Shown here: piece after piece, positions 11,111-20,572 of the stretch
Position numbering within the stretch: the first letter of the stretch is position 1
How the letters are laid out: each line of letters begins with the position of its first letter
NCBI GenBank assembly: GCA_951804985.1
Contig: OX638133.1
Location: forward strand, 53,932,122 to 53,996,121
DNA: 64,000 nucleotides
Direction: 5' to 3'
Origin: Dryomyza anilis
Lineage: Eukaryota; Arthropoda; Insecta; Diptera; Dryomyzidae
Program-made: the position numbers and the translations under genes
Notes under the pieces: generated by a model
The model's input: the letters and a program-made list of their open reading frames with translations, nothing else
The model's database searches: none
What the model was told of the DNA's origin: nothing

Positions 11111-11469
11111 AACACTTCTTCCTATGCCATCATAAATGTTTAAGCAGTAGCTCGTGCGTGCAAAAAAATTCTAAAAATCGAGCTGCTGCCAATCGCCATA
11201 ACAGAAACTTCAGTCGTCGCACACGTGAAATATGAAAACAAACAAGCGTGTCGCACGTGCTAGGGTATATTTTTTGCTGTACAACTGCATGCTACAACAG
11301 AGACAACCTTCACATTTTTGACGATGCTTATTTTACAGCCCAAATGCTCTAAAATTGGGTGGAATTCAATCATGATCATGAAACCAAAAAATTTGAATTT
11401 AGATACATTTAATCAAATTCAGATTGATTTTTTTTACTATATTGAATTGAAGCGAGTAAAATCTGTGTG
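11111..11469. other. Unassigned stretch
   Basis: No recognisable feature. It lies between repeat H and a minus-strand pol remnant, and its right part may be decayed integrase. Confidence 0.3.
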
Positions 11470-11925
11470 TAGTTAATATCCGTTGGTGTCATTAATGTTT
11501 GGTGCTGTGCTCTTTACTGCTTAGATGACCGACAATTTTGTAACAGCTTCAACGATGACTAAAATATGATAATTGCGCATTTTGTTCTTCGGTGATCCAT
11601 GTGAACGGTATGAAACACCACTGCATTGACAGCGTCGTAGTGGTATTCACCTTCGAGTATTCCGCTTGAGGCCTTGTTGAATGCGCGTTGTATACAAGAT
11701 TTAATAAAGTATTATACAAAATTTCGCATTCGAGGAAATGTTACTGTATCATCTGAATTTACTTTTTCGATGATCTCGCAACTGCATGGAAAACCCCGTG
11801 GCTCGGTGTGTCTAGTTGGCGTGCCTCTTCATATGGCTTCTATGTGCTCCATGCATTGTCCTACACGATGCTCGATCTTTACGTCGAAGTCTTGGATCCT
11901 CAGCCACCATCTTATTTTTTGCGTT
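11470..11925 (-). pseudogene. Gypsy pol remnant: RNase H end to integrase start
   Basis: On the minus strand, from about 11913, a frame reads IRWWLRIQDFDVKIEHRVG, the conserved end of gypsy RNase H. A degraded ADALSR-type region follows, and then near 11580 FHTVHMDH, matching the start of the integrase core (first catalytic Asp in the MDH block). Several stops break the frame. No LTR is adjacent. Its parent family differs from elements D, E and F, judging by the MDH block. Confidence 0.7.
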
Positions 11926-12739
11926 TGACTTGAAAATCACACTATGATCGTTAATAAATACAAAATGACTATATTGTTACATATGTAGTCCTATAAAGGA
12001 ACTGAGAAGTATGATTGTTAAAGTCAATCTTAGCCAGAAAAATTTTGGTTGAAATTAATTGGTGTTGAAGGTCAGTGGCCGAAGAAACCTCTACTTGGCC
12101 GGACTTGGTTAGATATCTTATTTTCGTTTTTAAAATGCAAGTGTTAAAGTTGTAAATCATAGTAATTTAAATACTAAATTAAATAAAAATTTCCTCATTT
12201 TAGAAAAAAAGTTTAAAAGTGTTATTGACGGGCTTATCATCAGATTCTGAAATTGTTTCTTTCAAATAGATCATTTTGGGTAAGATATAAAGAAAATATC
12301 ACAGATGAAGTGGGTGAAGTGGAAGGTGAAATACTGGAAGTTGAAACACTAAAAAATTAGTTATTGCGGTAGTTGCCATCGTTCGGAAACGAATGGTACC
12401 AATTGGAGTGGTCCATGACCCCGAAAATAGGTCCAAAAACCATTTTTTCAAGAAAAATTTATCTTAAAAAATTATGGGTCATAAATGGAGTTTTTATCCC
12501 CTTTTGGAAGTCATGGACCAACGAATACTGTCACATCCCACGATATGTGCTGCCGATTTCTGCAATAAAAAAATGTCGGTCTGCCAACCCCATATTTTTA
12601 TTTTTGCAAACATCTACTAACTTTCTGCATATATGTCATATTTAAAAAAATACTAAGACTTTTCTTGCAAATTTATTTAAACTTATGAGGAATGAAACTT
12701 ATCAAAATAAATACACTATTTTGAAAAATGAGCACTTTT
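11926..12739. other. Unassigned AT-rich stretch
   Basis: No coding frame or repeat boundary recognised; the short open frames here have no family resemblance. Confidence 0.3.
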
Positions 12740-13340
12740 GTTCCTCCATGTCTTCATTCATACCATTTTTACATAATTTTAATGTGCTTATTCGAATTGA
12801 ATTTTTAGTTTTCCCCTATAAGTAACGTTTTTGAGAAAAAGGCAATTTATGGTTTTTTTTTGCATTTTATATTGCATTTTACAATATCTTTTTTTATGAA
12901 AACAGTGAACAGCCATTGAATAAATACTAAACTAATTATTGTCCATAAACAAATCAAGGAATGTTATCGCTTTAAGCGATTTTGAATTTCGTTTAAGATT
13001 TCCGATGCTTTTTCGATAATTTCATAAATTATCGTTATTTTCTAAAATTTTAAACGTTATTAGTTTATTTTAACCACACTTTAAACGATATTCAAGTTGA
13101 CTTAAAGCCATATCATTCCATGATTTATTTATGAGAAATAACCGTTTCAATTTTAAATCAATAGCTGTTTAGTCTTTTCATAAAAAATATTTTTTGTACA
13201 ATGCAGTGTAAAATGCAAAAAACATGATATGCGCTTTTTTCAAAATCGTTACGTATGGGGAACAATTTAAAAACTCAGTTCGAATCAACACATTAAAATT
13301 ATATAGAAATGATATGAATGAAGACAGGGAGAATTCTCAG
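12740..13340. mobile_element. Fold-back (inverted-repeat) element, about 600 bp
   Basis: The left arm (about 12740-12920) and right arm (about 13160-13340) are imperfect reverse complements, with paired blocks such as TCTTCATTCATA with its complement near 13325 and TTTGCATTTTA with TAAAATGCAAA near 13210. The loop is AT-rich. There is no coding capacity, so it is a non-autonomous DNA element or MITE. A target duplication was not resolved. Confidence 0.75.
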
Positions 13341-13418
13341 CCAAACAGTGTTATTGGACATACCTATTTAAAAACCCGTTAAAAATTAATGACTAAATAT
13401 ATGATGATATGAAAAAGA

Positions 13419-13760
13419 TTGTATAAATCCATGTCAGGACTGGATATTGTATCGCCACCAAAATTATTGTATAAATACAATAAATATTGTGTCGTTGGCA
13501 TCACTGGTTCTCACGAGTGTCATATTACGGCATCTACAACTTTTCAGGTGCACTTGAGACTTATAGAAAAGGGGTTGTCGAACTGGCGGATACAAATAAA
13601 TGAACAAAAGTGTAATCAAGTAAACTTCAAACTTAGAATAGGCACATGTTACTCTTAATAACATTCAAATTCCGCAATCTAATAAAGTCTCCTACCTTGG
13701 AATTCATCTATCCAACAATCATTGCGAAAATCCGCAAAGTACTCGCAGAATTATCTCAAA
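13419..13760 (+). pseudogene. Jockey-like non-LTR reverse transcriptase fragment
   Basis: The frame contains SNWRIQINEQKCNQVNF followed, after a stop and frameshift near 13656, by KVSYLGIHL. These are the landmark blocks downstream of the RT active site in Jockey-clade retrotransposons (W-K/R-I-x-N-x-x-K and YLG). The catalytic FADD block expected just upstream is too decayed to read. There is no endonuclease, ORF1 or poly(A) tail, so this is a short internal relic. Confidence 0.7.
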
Positions 13761-14327
13761 AAGTTGAGGTTAACGCAAAAAGTTATACAAAACGCAAAAA
13801 GTTAATCAGAAGTATACACTTAAGCTTAACTTTGTCACCAACGCAAAATTTGTCGCAAGTAGTCCTGGCGGTAATCGCAAGAAGTATGAAGCAAGTTTAA
13901 TTCTTAGTTGACTCAAATCTGAACTCAAGTAAACCTAGCAATTTTTATAAAATCATATAAAGGAAAATTCAAATTTATCGCAATTTTCTGATTTTTATTG
14001 GTATCAAACTTTTTTAAACATTTTAAAACCTTAATTTAGTAAAACTAAACATAGCAAAATATAATGAGAGGGTGTAACATAATTTAGCGGACCAAAAACA
14101 CTAATGGTGCGTTTAAATATAATTTTTTCAATACTCCAATAACAAATAACATTTTTACTGCAACAAATTCCATTTTATAAATAGAAAGATAATACGTTTT
14201 TCGGTCAGACTTTGCCCTTAAATGAAACTGACGAATTATGATTAGCACCAACCAGAGCTCAGAAGTCTTTCAGTGCGTTCGTCGCATAATTTGGACATGA
14301 TGTAATGTAAAAAATTTGCAGCAACAC
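13761..14327. other. Unassigned AT-rich stretch
   Basis: The phrase CGCAAAAAGTTA recurs near 13775-13810; otherwise nothing is recognised. Confidence 0.3.
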
Positions 14328-14592
14328 CCAACCGATAAGGCCCAGCACATAACATTCCATAAGAACAACACGTTTGACGATATGTTGCTGCTACAGTTCT
14401 TGTAGATAGTAAAACCCCATATATTTGTAGAAGCCGTGTACGAGATGTGACCGGTAGAATCCAACCGATGAGGCCCAGCACATAACATCCCATAAGAACA
14501 ACACGTTCGACGATATGTTGCTGCTACAGCTCTTATAGATAGGAAAAACCCATGTATTTGCAGAAGCCGTGACCGGTATAAATAAAGAGTGT
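14328..14592. repeat. Two tandem units of about 134 bp
   Basis: The units begin CCAACCGATAAGGCCCAGCAC (about 14328) and CCAACCGATGAGGCCCAGCAC (about 14461). They share TTGACGATATGTTGCTGCTAC-type and AGAAGCCGTG blocks with modest divergence. The second unit runs into TATAAATAAAGAG, which could be a promoter or poly(A) signal of an LTR-like element, but no matching LTR was found. Confidence 0.8.
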
Positions 14593-14939
14593 GGTACAGT
14601 TAATTGGTAACCGACGAGAGGAAATTGAAAGGTATCTTAATAAAAAATGTGCACACTTACACGAAATCACAAGCGTCGACTTCAGCTCCATACCGAGACG
14701 AGCCACTCAGTGATGAAAATGCGCGGTGGCTAAGAAGTGCGGCGTCACAAAGACCGCCACCATCATTGAGAACGATTGTAACAGAAGCGACATCATGCAT
14801 CCGTGAAACACACACTTTTCGCTAAGCGGCGCCACAATATGATTGCATATCTAGAGTATATTGCGCAGTGAGCCATTCCAAAGTAGGAGTAATTTGAAAA
14901 TTAGCTTTTAAATATATTTAAAATTAATTGTTTTTGTTT
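14593..14939. other. Unassigned stretch, less AT-rich
   Basis: A plus-strand open frame (14604-14825) contains a Ser/Arg/Pro-rich run but resembles no family I know. It may be part of the element that supplied the tandem units upstream. Confidence 0.3.
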
Positions 14940-14956
14940 TACGACCTCTTGATAAT

Positions 14957-15352
14957 TTTAAGATATTGTCTTAACGTGCTCAAGGTCCAGTCAGTACAAA
15001 TTGGGTGTTTTGTACCAACCAATAAAACAACAAACAATTGGCAAAATGCATTGAGTGGCAGATCGTACAGCTATTCCAGAGGCAGCCAAGCCCCTTCATC
15101 AATGCATTTTGCCAATTGTTTGTTGTTTTATTGGTTGGTACAAAACATCATTGGAAAAGGAAAACTTTAGCGACTTGAAATTTAGAATCTGCAGAGAAAG
15201 ATCGCTGATGAAGGGGCTTGGATGCCTCTGAAACAGCTGTACGATCTGCCACTCAATGCATTTTGCCAATTGTTTGTTGTTTTATTGGTTGGTACAAAAC
15301 ACCCAATTCGTACTGACTGGACCTTGAGCACGTTAAGACAATATTTTAAACA
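14957..15352. repeat. Inverted duplication of a retrozyme-like repeat
   Basis: The left arm (about 14957-15100) and right arm (about 15207-15352) are reverse complements, and a short third piece (15101-15155) also matches the left arm in reverse. The right arm reads in the same sense as the hammerhead-bearing tandem monomers at 16704-19011. Shared blocks are CTGATGA, GAAACAGCTGTACG, TTTTGCCAATTGTTTGTTG and CCTTGAGC. It is therefore a diverged member of that repeat family rearranged head to head. The right arm carries an intact-looking hammerhead fold; the left arm carries only a broken one. Confidence 0.8.
15199..15247 (+). ncRNA. Hammerhead ribozyme motif HHR3
   Basis: The full hammerhead layout is visible. 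Stem I is AGATCG (15199-15204) with CGATCT (15242-15247). The core CTGATGA is at 15205-15211. Stem II is AGGGGC/GCCTCT around a TTGGAT loop. GAA is at 15230-15232, and a minimal self-complementary stem III ACAGCTGT at 15233-15240. The cleavage triplet is GTA, with the predicted cut after 15241. Such a short stem III usually needs two ribozymes to dimerise, as in known satellite and retrozyme hammerheads. Stem I and II bases differ from HHR1/HHR2 but keep pairing. Confidence 0.85.
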
Positions 15353-16109
15353 TATATTTAAAATTTGCAAAACTTAAACAAACCTTAAAATAAGTACAGC
15401 GTATCATTCTGCATCTGTATACAGAGTAGACCGAGGAAGAGCAGCGCCACCAGTACGTAGAACACAACCGACGTCAACAGCCCCGGAAGGCGAAACTCGA
15501 GTAATCCCGCGAATGACACTTATGCCAGAGTTCAAATAGTTGTTGCTGTTTGGAATAGAATTTCTAAACATATTTTTAAAGACCGTATATTTTCTATTTA
15601 TAATTTAAAATTAACTCAATGCAGACATTGTGCAACTAATTTTCGAGCATTTTGTTTTTGGCAAATTCCTCATATTTTGTTTTATTAAAAATACCGTTGA
15701 GATAAAATCAAATACATATAAATAAGCATTTTATATAAAAATTAAAATTGATTCAAACAATTCAATTTGTATTAAAAAAAAACCAATTGTATAAAATATG
15801 TTTTTATTTTTTACGAAATTGTTCTAGGACATCTTTTGCAGTAGTACAACTCATATTTCCTCTTTACGTAAATTTTAAGAGTGCTCCAATGGCTATCCCT
15901 GCAATAACGTTAAATTATTGTCGCATGTTTACCCGCAAGATATACACAAGTAGGATTGCCGCAGGCGGGACTACCTGAGTGAAACAAATGTCAAACTTAA
16001 ATTGGAGTGTTCGCATTACGTATATTCTCAGTTTTGACTCAAATGGGACGATGGCTAAAATGTTTGTTAGGCTAGATAGAAGATTAAGACGGCGAAAACT
16101 GTTTAGCGT
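15353..16109. other. Unassigned stretch
   Basis: Around 15420-15539 a plus frame reads Arg/Pro/Thr-rich sequence without family resemblance and then stops. The rest is AT-rich with no feature recognised. Confidence 0.3.
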
Positions 16110-16571
16110 TGATTATTTTAGAATTTAATTTTAAAGTTGAAAAAACACTTTTATTACTTTATTAACTTTATTTCACTCAATTTTGGTGTACGTGACTTTT
16201 GAAGAAAGTCCGACTTGCAGTTTTTGGCTGACACCAATTACGAAATAGTATAATTGTTGGAGAACTGCTGCTTTGCTTATTTTAACATAGCCCCTTAACC
16301 ATGCAATGAAAAATTGTATTGCAAGCCTCTGTTAACTGTGTAAGCTAACTTAAAAGAGGTGTGACATAAACAAAGCTTTAGCGCTTTGCCAAATTATTAT
16401 CATTGTTGCCAGCGTGAAGCGTTGGAACAATGCTATGAACATGTTGCTGTACAACATAAGTACACATGCTAAACACATGATGCGCTCAACATATGTACAG
16501 CAATATCCAAAATTATATGAAATAGTGAATATCCATAAGGAAAAGAAAAATGTGTGAACTAATTCACAACA
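16110..16571 (-). mobile_element. LTR fragment, family B, copy 2
   Basis: On the minus strand it starts TGTTGTGAATT at 16571, immediately preceded (plus coordinates 16572-16586) by a purine-rich tract AAGTGGGGAGGAA. It is thus a 3' LTR of a minus-strand element truncated at its distal end near 16110. It shares CACTCAATTTTGGTGTACGT, GCAAAGC...GCTTTGC and CCAGCGTGAAGCGTTGG with copies 1 and 3. Confidence 0.8.
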
Positions 16572-17078
16572 TTCCTCCCCACTTATGGAAAAAAAATATT
16601 ATTAATATTTGGATTAATGCTAACTTTTTATTATATGTCTTAAATATATTGTTGAATATATACACATTATGTTTTCTTAGAATTAATTTTAATAATAATA
16701 ATGATGTTTCACTCCCCAGTACATAGCACTTTGTGTCTGGCAGAACCTTGAGCCCGCAAAAACAATATTTTTGCAATAACTCTATTTTAGGTCGAAAAAC
16801 AAACAGCAATTTATACATTCGCAGGGCACAGCGCATTAAAATATCATAAAATCGTGAGATTTTTATTTTTAATAAGCGTACAGTGGTCGTATTTGATTCT
16901 GTAGTGACACTACAGCCTATATGATGCTTGCTGCAATGCGACAACAACAATTGACAATCATAAAGTTAGTGCAGTTTTTGCATGTTTTGCCTGGTTGTTT
17001 TGTGCTTGTACTAAATTCGCATTTAGTTCATTGCACAAAATAATCTTATAGGCCTTGCTATGCAGAAGTTGTGCAGAA

Positions 17079-17125
17079 GACCGCTGATGAGGAAGCTTGG
17101 CAGCTTCCGAAACAGCGGTACGGTC
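17079..17125 (+). ncRNA. Hammerhead ribozyme motif HHR1
   Basis: Stem I is GACCG (17079-17083) with CGGTC (17121-17125). The core CTGATGA is at 17084-17090. Stem II is GGAAGCT/AGCTTCC with a TGGC loop, then GAA (17109-17111). Stem III ACAGCGGT has one mismatch compared with the self-complementary ACAGCTGT of the other copies. The cleavage triplet is GTA, with the predicted cut after 17120. The stem III substitution could weaken it. Confidence 0.85.
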
Positions 17126-17284
17126 AGCCAACAACTTTTTATTTTTGCCAATTGTTGTTTGTTTCACTCCCCAGTACATAGCACTTTGTATCTGGCAACA
17201 CCTTGAGCCCGCAAAAACAATATTTTTGCAATAACTCTATTTTAGGTCGAAAAACAAACAGCAATTTATACATTCGCAGGGCAC

Positions 17285-18566
17285 TTACTTACTTACTTAA
17301 ATGGCCTTTACAACCGTGGGTTCGGCCAGTCGGATCTGCTTTGCGCGCGCTGACGCCAATTAGAAATACCAAGCGTTGCCAGGTTGTCCTCAACTTGGTC
17401 TTTCCAACGCAGATTTGGACGCCCTCTTCTACGCTGTCCACCTTCGAGTTTCGATTCAAGCACCTTCTTGGCTGGAGTGTTTTCATCCATTCGTTCGACA
17501 TGACCTAGCCAGCGAAGCCGCTGGATCTTGATGCGCTTGACTATGTCAATGTCGTCGAATAACTCATACAGCTCGTGGTTCATCCTGATTCGATACTCGG
17601 ACTCTTTTTTGCTTGTTGACACAAGGAACTTCGTCTTGTCCTCGTTTACCGCTAGACCCATTCGACGCGACTCTTTCTCCAATCTGGAGAATGCTGCGCT
17701 GACTGCTCGTGTGCTCCTGCCAATGATATCAATATCGTCGGCATATGCGAGCAGCATGACACTTTTGTTGAGGATAGTGCCGCTTTGACGGAGTTCGGCA
17801 GCTCGAACTATTTTCTCCATCAATAAGTTAAAAAAGTCGCACGATAGGGAGTCACCCTGTCTGAAACCTCGTTCGGTATGAAATGGCTCGGAGAGGTCTT
17901 TTCCTATTCTCACTGAGCAACGTGTGTTGCTCAGGGTCATCCTGCAAAGCCTTATAAGTTTCGCAGGTATACCGAACTCAGACATTGCGGCGTATAATCG
18001 TTCCCTTATCGGAGTGTCGAAGGCGGCTTTATAGTCGACTAATAGGTGGTAGGTGTCAATCTGTTTTTCTAGGGTCTTTTCCTGGATTAGGCGCAATGTG
18101 AAAATCTGGTCTATGGTGGACTTTCCAGGTCTGAAGCCGCACTGATAAGGTCCAATCAGTCTGTTGACGATGGGCTTCAGTCTTTCACATAATACGCTCG
18201 ATAGAACCTTGTATGCGATATTTAGTAGGCTGATCCCACGGTAGTTGGCGCAGATAGTGGGATCCCCTTTCTTAAGGATTGGGCAGAGTACACTGAGGTT
18301 CCAGTCACTTGGCATGCTTTCATCCGACCATATTCTGCTTACGAGCTCGTGCATGCTCTCCATTAGCTCTTCGCCTCCGGTCTTAAACAATTCAGCAGGC
18401 AGGCCATCAGCACCTGCGGCTTTGTTGTTTTTCAGCCGAGCAATGGCTGTTCTGACCTCGTCATGGTCGGGTGGCGGAATCTCAACGTCGTCATCAAGTA
18501 CTGGGGTTGCCGGGTTTGCTTCTCTATCGGTGGAATTGAGGTCATCATCATGTGATGATGACCTCA
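17285..18566 (-). mobile_element. RTE-like non-LTR retrotransposon, 5'-truncated, with 13-bp target duplication
   Basis: Inserted into the second retrozyme monomer. The target duplication ATTCGCAGGGCAC lies at 17272-17284 and 18567-18579. The 3' end (left side, minus strand) is a (TAAG)n-type tandem, here read as TTACTTACTTACTTA, in place of poly(A). The 5' end is truncated and carries a 17-bp hairpin at the junction. The surviving sequence is a single RT frame. Confidence 0.9.
17308..18534 (-). pseudogene. RTE-like reverse transcriptase, internally deleted
   Basis: The frame runs open through RT blocks in order: KNNKAAGADGLPAELFK, LCPILKKGD, ANYRGISLLNIAYKV, QCGFRPGKSTIDQIF, a D-containing block (DYKAAFDT), GFRQGDSLS and the active site YADDID. 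After EDKTKFLVSTSKK it jumps to EYRIRMNHELYE and RLRWLGHVERM near the C-terminus. In related elements well over a hundred residues lie between, so an in-frame internal deletion is likely. The endonuclease domain is lost by 5' truncation. The frame itself is otherwise open, suggesting a fairly recent insertion. Confidence 0.85.
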
Positions 18567-18569
18567 ATT
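18534..18569. repeat. Hairpin at the 5' junction of the RTE insertion
   Basis: AATTGAGGTCATCATCA, a TG spacer, and its exact reverse complement. The outer AATT is partly target sequence. It looks like a snap-back product of reverse transcription at the truncated end. Confidence 0.8.
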
Positions 18570-18828
18570 CGCAGGGCACAGCGCATTAAAATATCATAAA
18601 ATCGTGAGATTTTTATTTTTAATAAGCGTACAGTGGTCGTATTTGATTCTGTAGTGACACTACAGCCTATATGATGCTTGCTGCAATGCGACAACAACAA
18701 CTGACAATCATAAAGTTAGTGCAGTTTTTGCATGTTTTGCCTGGTTGTTTTGTGCTTGTACTAAATTCGCATTTAGTTCATTGCACAAAATGATCTTATA
18801 GGCCTTGCTATGCAGAAGTTGTGCAGAA

Positions 18829-18875
18829 GACCGCTGATGAGGAAGCTTGGCAGCTTCCGAAACAGCTGTACGGTC
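18829..18875 (+). ncRNA. Hammerhead ribozyme motif HHR2
   Basis: Stem I is GACCG (18829-18833) with CGGTC (18871-18875). The core CTGATGA is at 18834-18840. Stem II is GGAAGCT/AGCTTCC with a TGGC loop, then GAA (18859-18861). Stem III is the self-complementary ACAGCTGT (18862-18869). The cleavage triplet is GTA, with the predicted cut after 18870. All required core bases are present. Confidence 0.9.
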
Positions 18876-19011
18876 AGCCAACAACTTTTTGTTTTTGTCA
18901 ATTGTTATTTGTTTCAATCCCCAGTACATAGCACTTTGTATCTGGCAAGACCTTGAGCCCGCAAAAACAATATTATTGCAATAACTCTATTTTAGGTCGA
19001 AAAACAAACAA

Positions 19012-19565
<554 letters not shown>

Positions 19566-20540
19566 TTAAGAAATTACATGACTTTTATACGCCCTACTTT
19601 TGGACCAGATTTCTCCTCTTGTTCTTCTGTGTGGTGGGACGGACTTGCCTTGTTCATCTTCAATGGTTCGTTGTAGGTAGTGCGTTGGGTCTGTTGGGCT
19701 TCGATGGTTCTTGTGGAATTTGCAAAGAGTGCTATCTCCAGTGGGCGTCGTCATGTTAATACTCTGGACTTTAAATCGTTCATGAGAGTTTTGTCCCGTT
19801 GACTTGGTTGTCGATATGTTCGAGATGAATTTTTTTTTTCTTTTCGATCTTGTCAAACAAATTTTTGAATCATCTTGGGGCTAATGTCGCGTTATGTAAG
19901 ATATTTTAGATTTCCGAATTGTTGATATCAGAAAACCTCGTGGTTCGATATTGCATCATTTCTTCTCTTTGTAAGATTGAATACACAATAATTTTTTTTT
20001 TATATACATATTTTCAAGGTCTATTTTGCATCTATCTGGAATTTTGGTTTGTTGTTAAAATTCAACCATTGCAATCTACTTGTATTTGGTATAATGACAA
20101 GTTTGCGTTTTAGTGTGTCCTGCTTCGTTTTCAAATATGCTGACACTCTGCTTCGTTTCTTCGTTATTCAAATCTGCTGGGCTTCTGCTTCACTACTCCT
20201 TCTTGTTGATAACACCAAGAGCTCCTTCCACATATCCTCATTAAAGTCTCAAGACTACAACGATCATCTATGTGTCTTCTGCGCCATTATCCCACGCTGT
20301 AGAGATTTGACCATTCTAAATAACAGTTTTTTGTACACTCGGATATTTTAAATTTACATGAACACAGTTATTTAGTGTAGCATTATCTTTAGTGTAATTT
20401 TTGTGTATTATGTCCTTAGACCAATGGCTAAGATCGTCGTCTTATATGCGGAGGGACTCAATACGGAGGACTCAATCCCCTTCAATGCGCAAAAAAAAAA
20501 CTTATTATTATTTTTTTTTTTATAAATATATACGTTCATG
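19566..20540 (-). mobile_element. Repeat H, copy 2
   Basis: Reverse-complement counterpart of 9830-11110, shorter in the middle. A minus-strand frame (19856-19566) stays open for 96 codons and includes NMTTPTGDSTLCKFHKNHRS and HYLQRTIEDEQGK, a gag-like Cys/His segment better preserved than in copy 1. The right end carries the GCGCATTGAAGGGG block (complement near 20470-20492). Confidence 0.6.
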
Positions 20541-20572
20541 GAATATATTTTATATATGTACATTAGAGTGAT

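Larger units (their letters stand above)
16704..19011 (+). repeat. Retrozyme-like tandem array with 455-bp monomers
   Basis: The landmarks CCCCAGTACATAGCACTTTG, CTTGAGCCCGCAAAAAC and CTGATGAGGAAGCTTGG recur in order. With the RTE-like insertion removed, the distance between the predicted ribozyme cut sites (17120 and 18870) is 455 bp. The array comprises a 5'-truncated monomer (16704-17120), one full monomer (17121-17284 plus 18580-18870) and a partial third (18871-19011). Each complete junction has a hammerhead ribozyme on the plus strand. Tandem monomers with hammerheads are the signature of retrozymes and of Penelope-like terminal repeats. A 73-residue minus-strand open frame is conserved between units only through DNA identity. 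Confidence 0.85.

Noticed and set aside
12373..12645. 90-codon plus-strand frame
   Set aside because: No domain, AT-rich composition, no start context; considered random.
16958..17179. Conserved 73-codon minus-strand open frame, repeated at 18708-18929
   Set aside because: It lies antisense to the hammerhead-bearing monomer. Its conservation follows from near-identical DNA, and the homologous region at 15 kb does not keep the frame.
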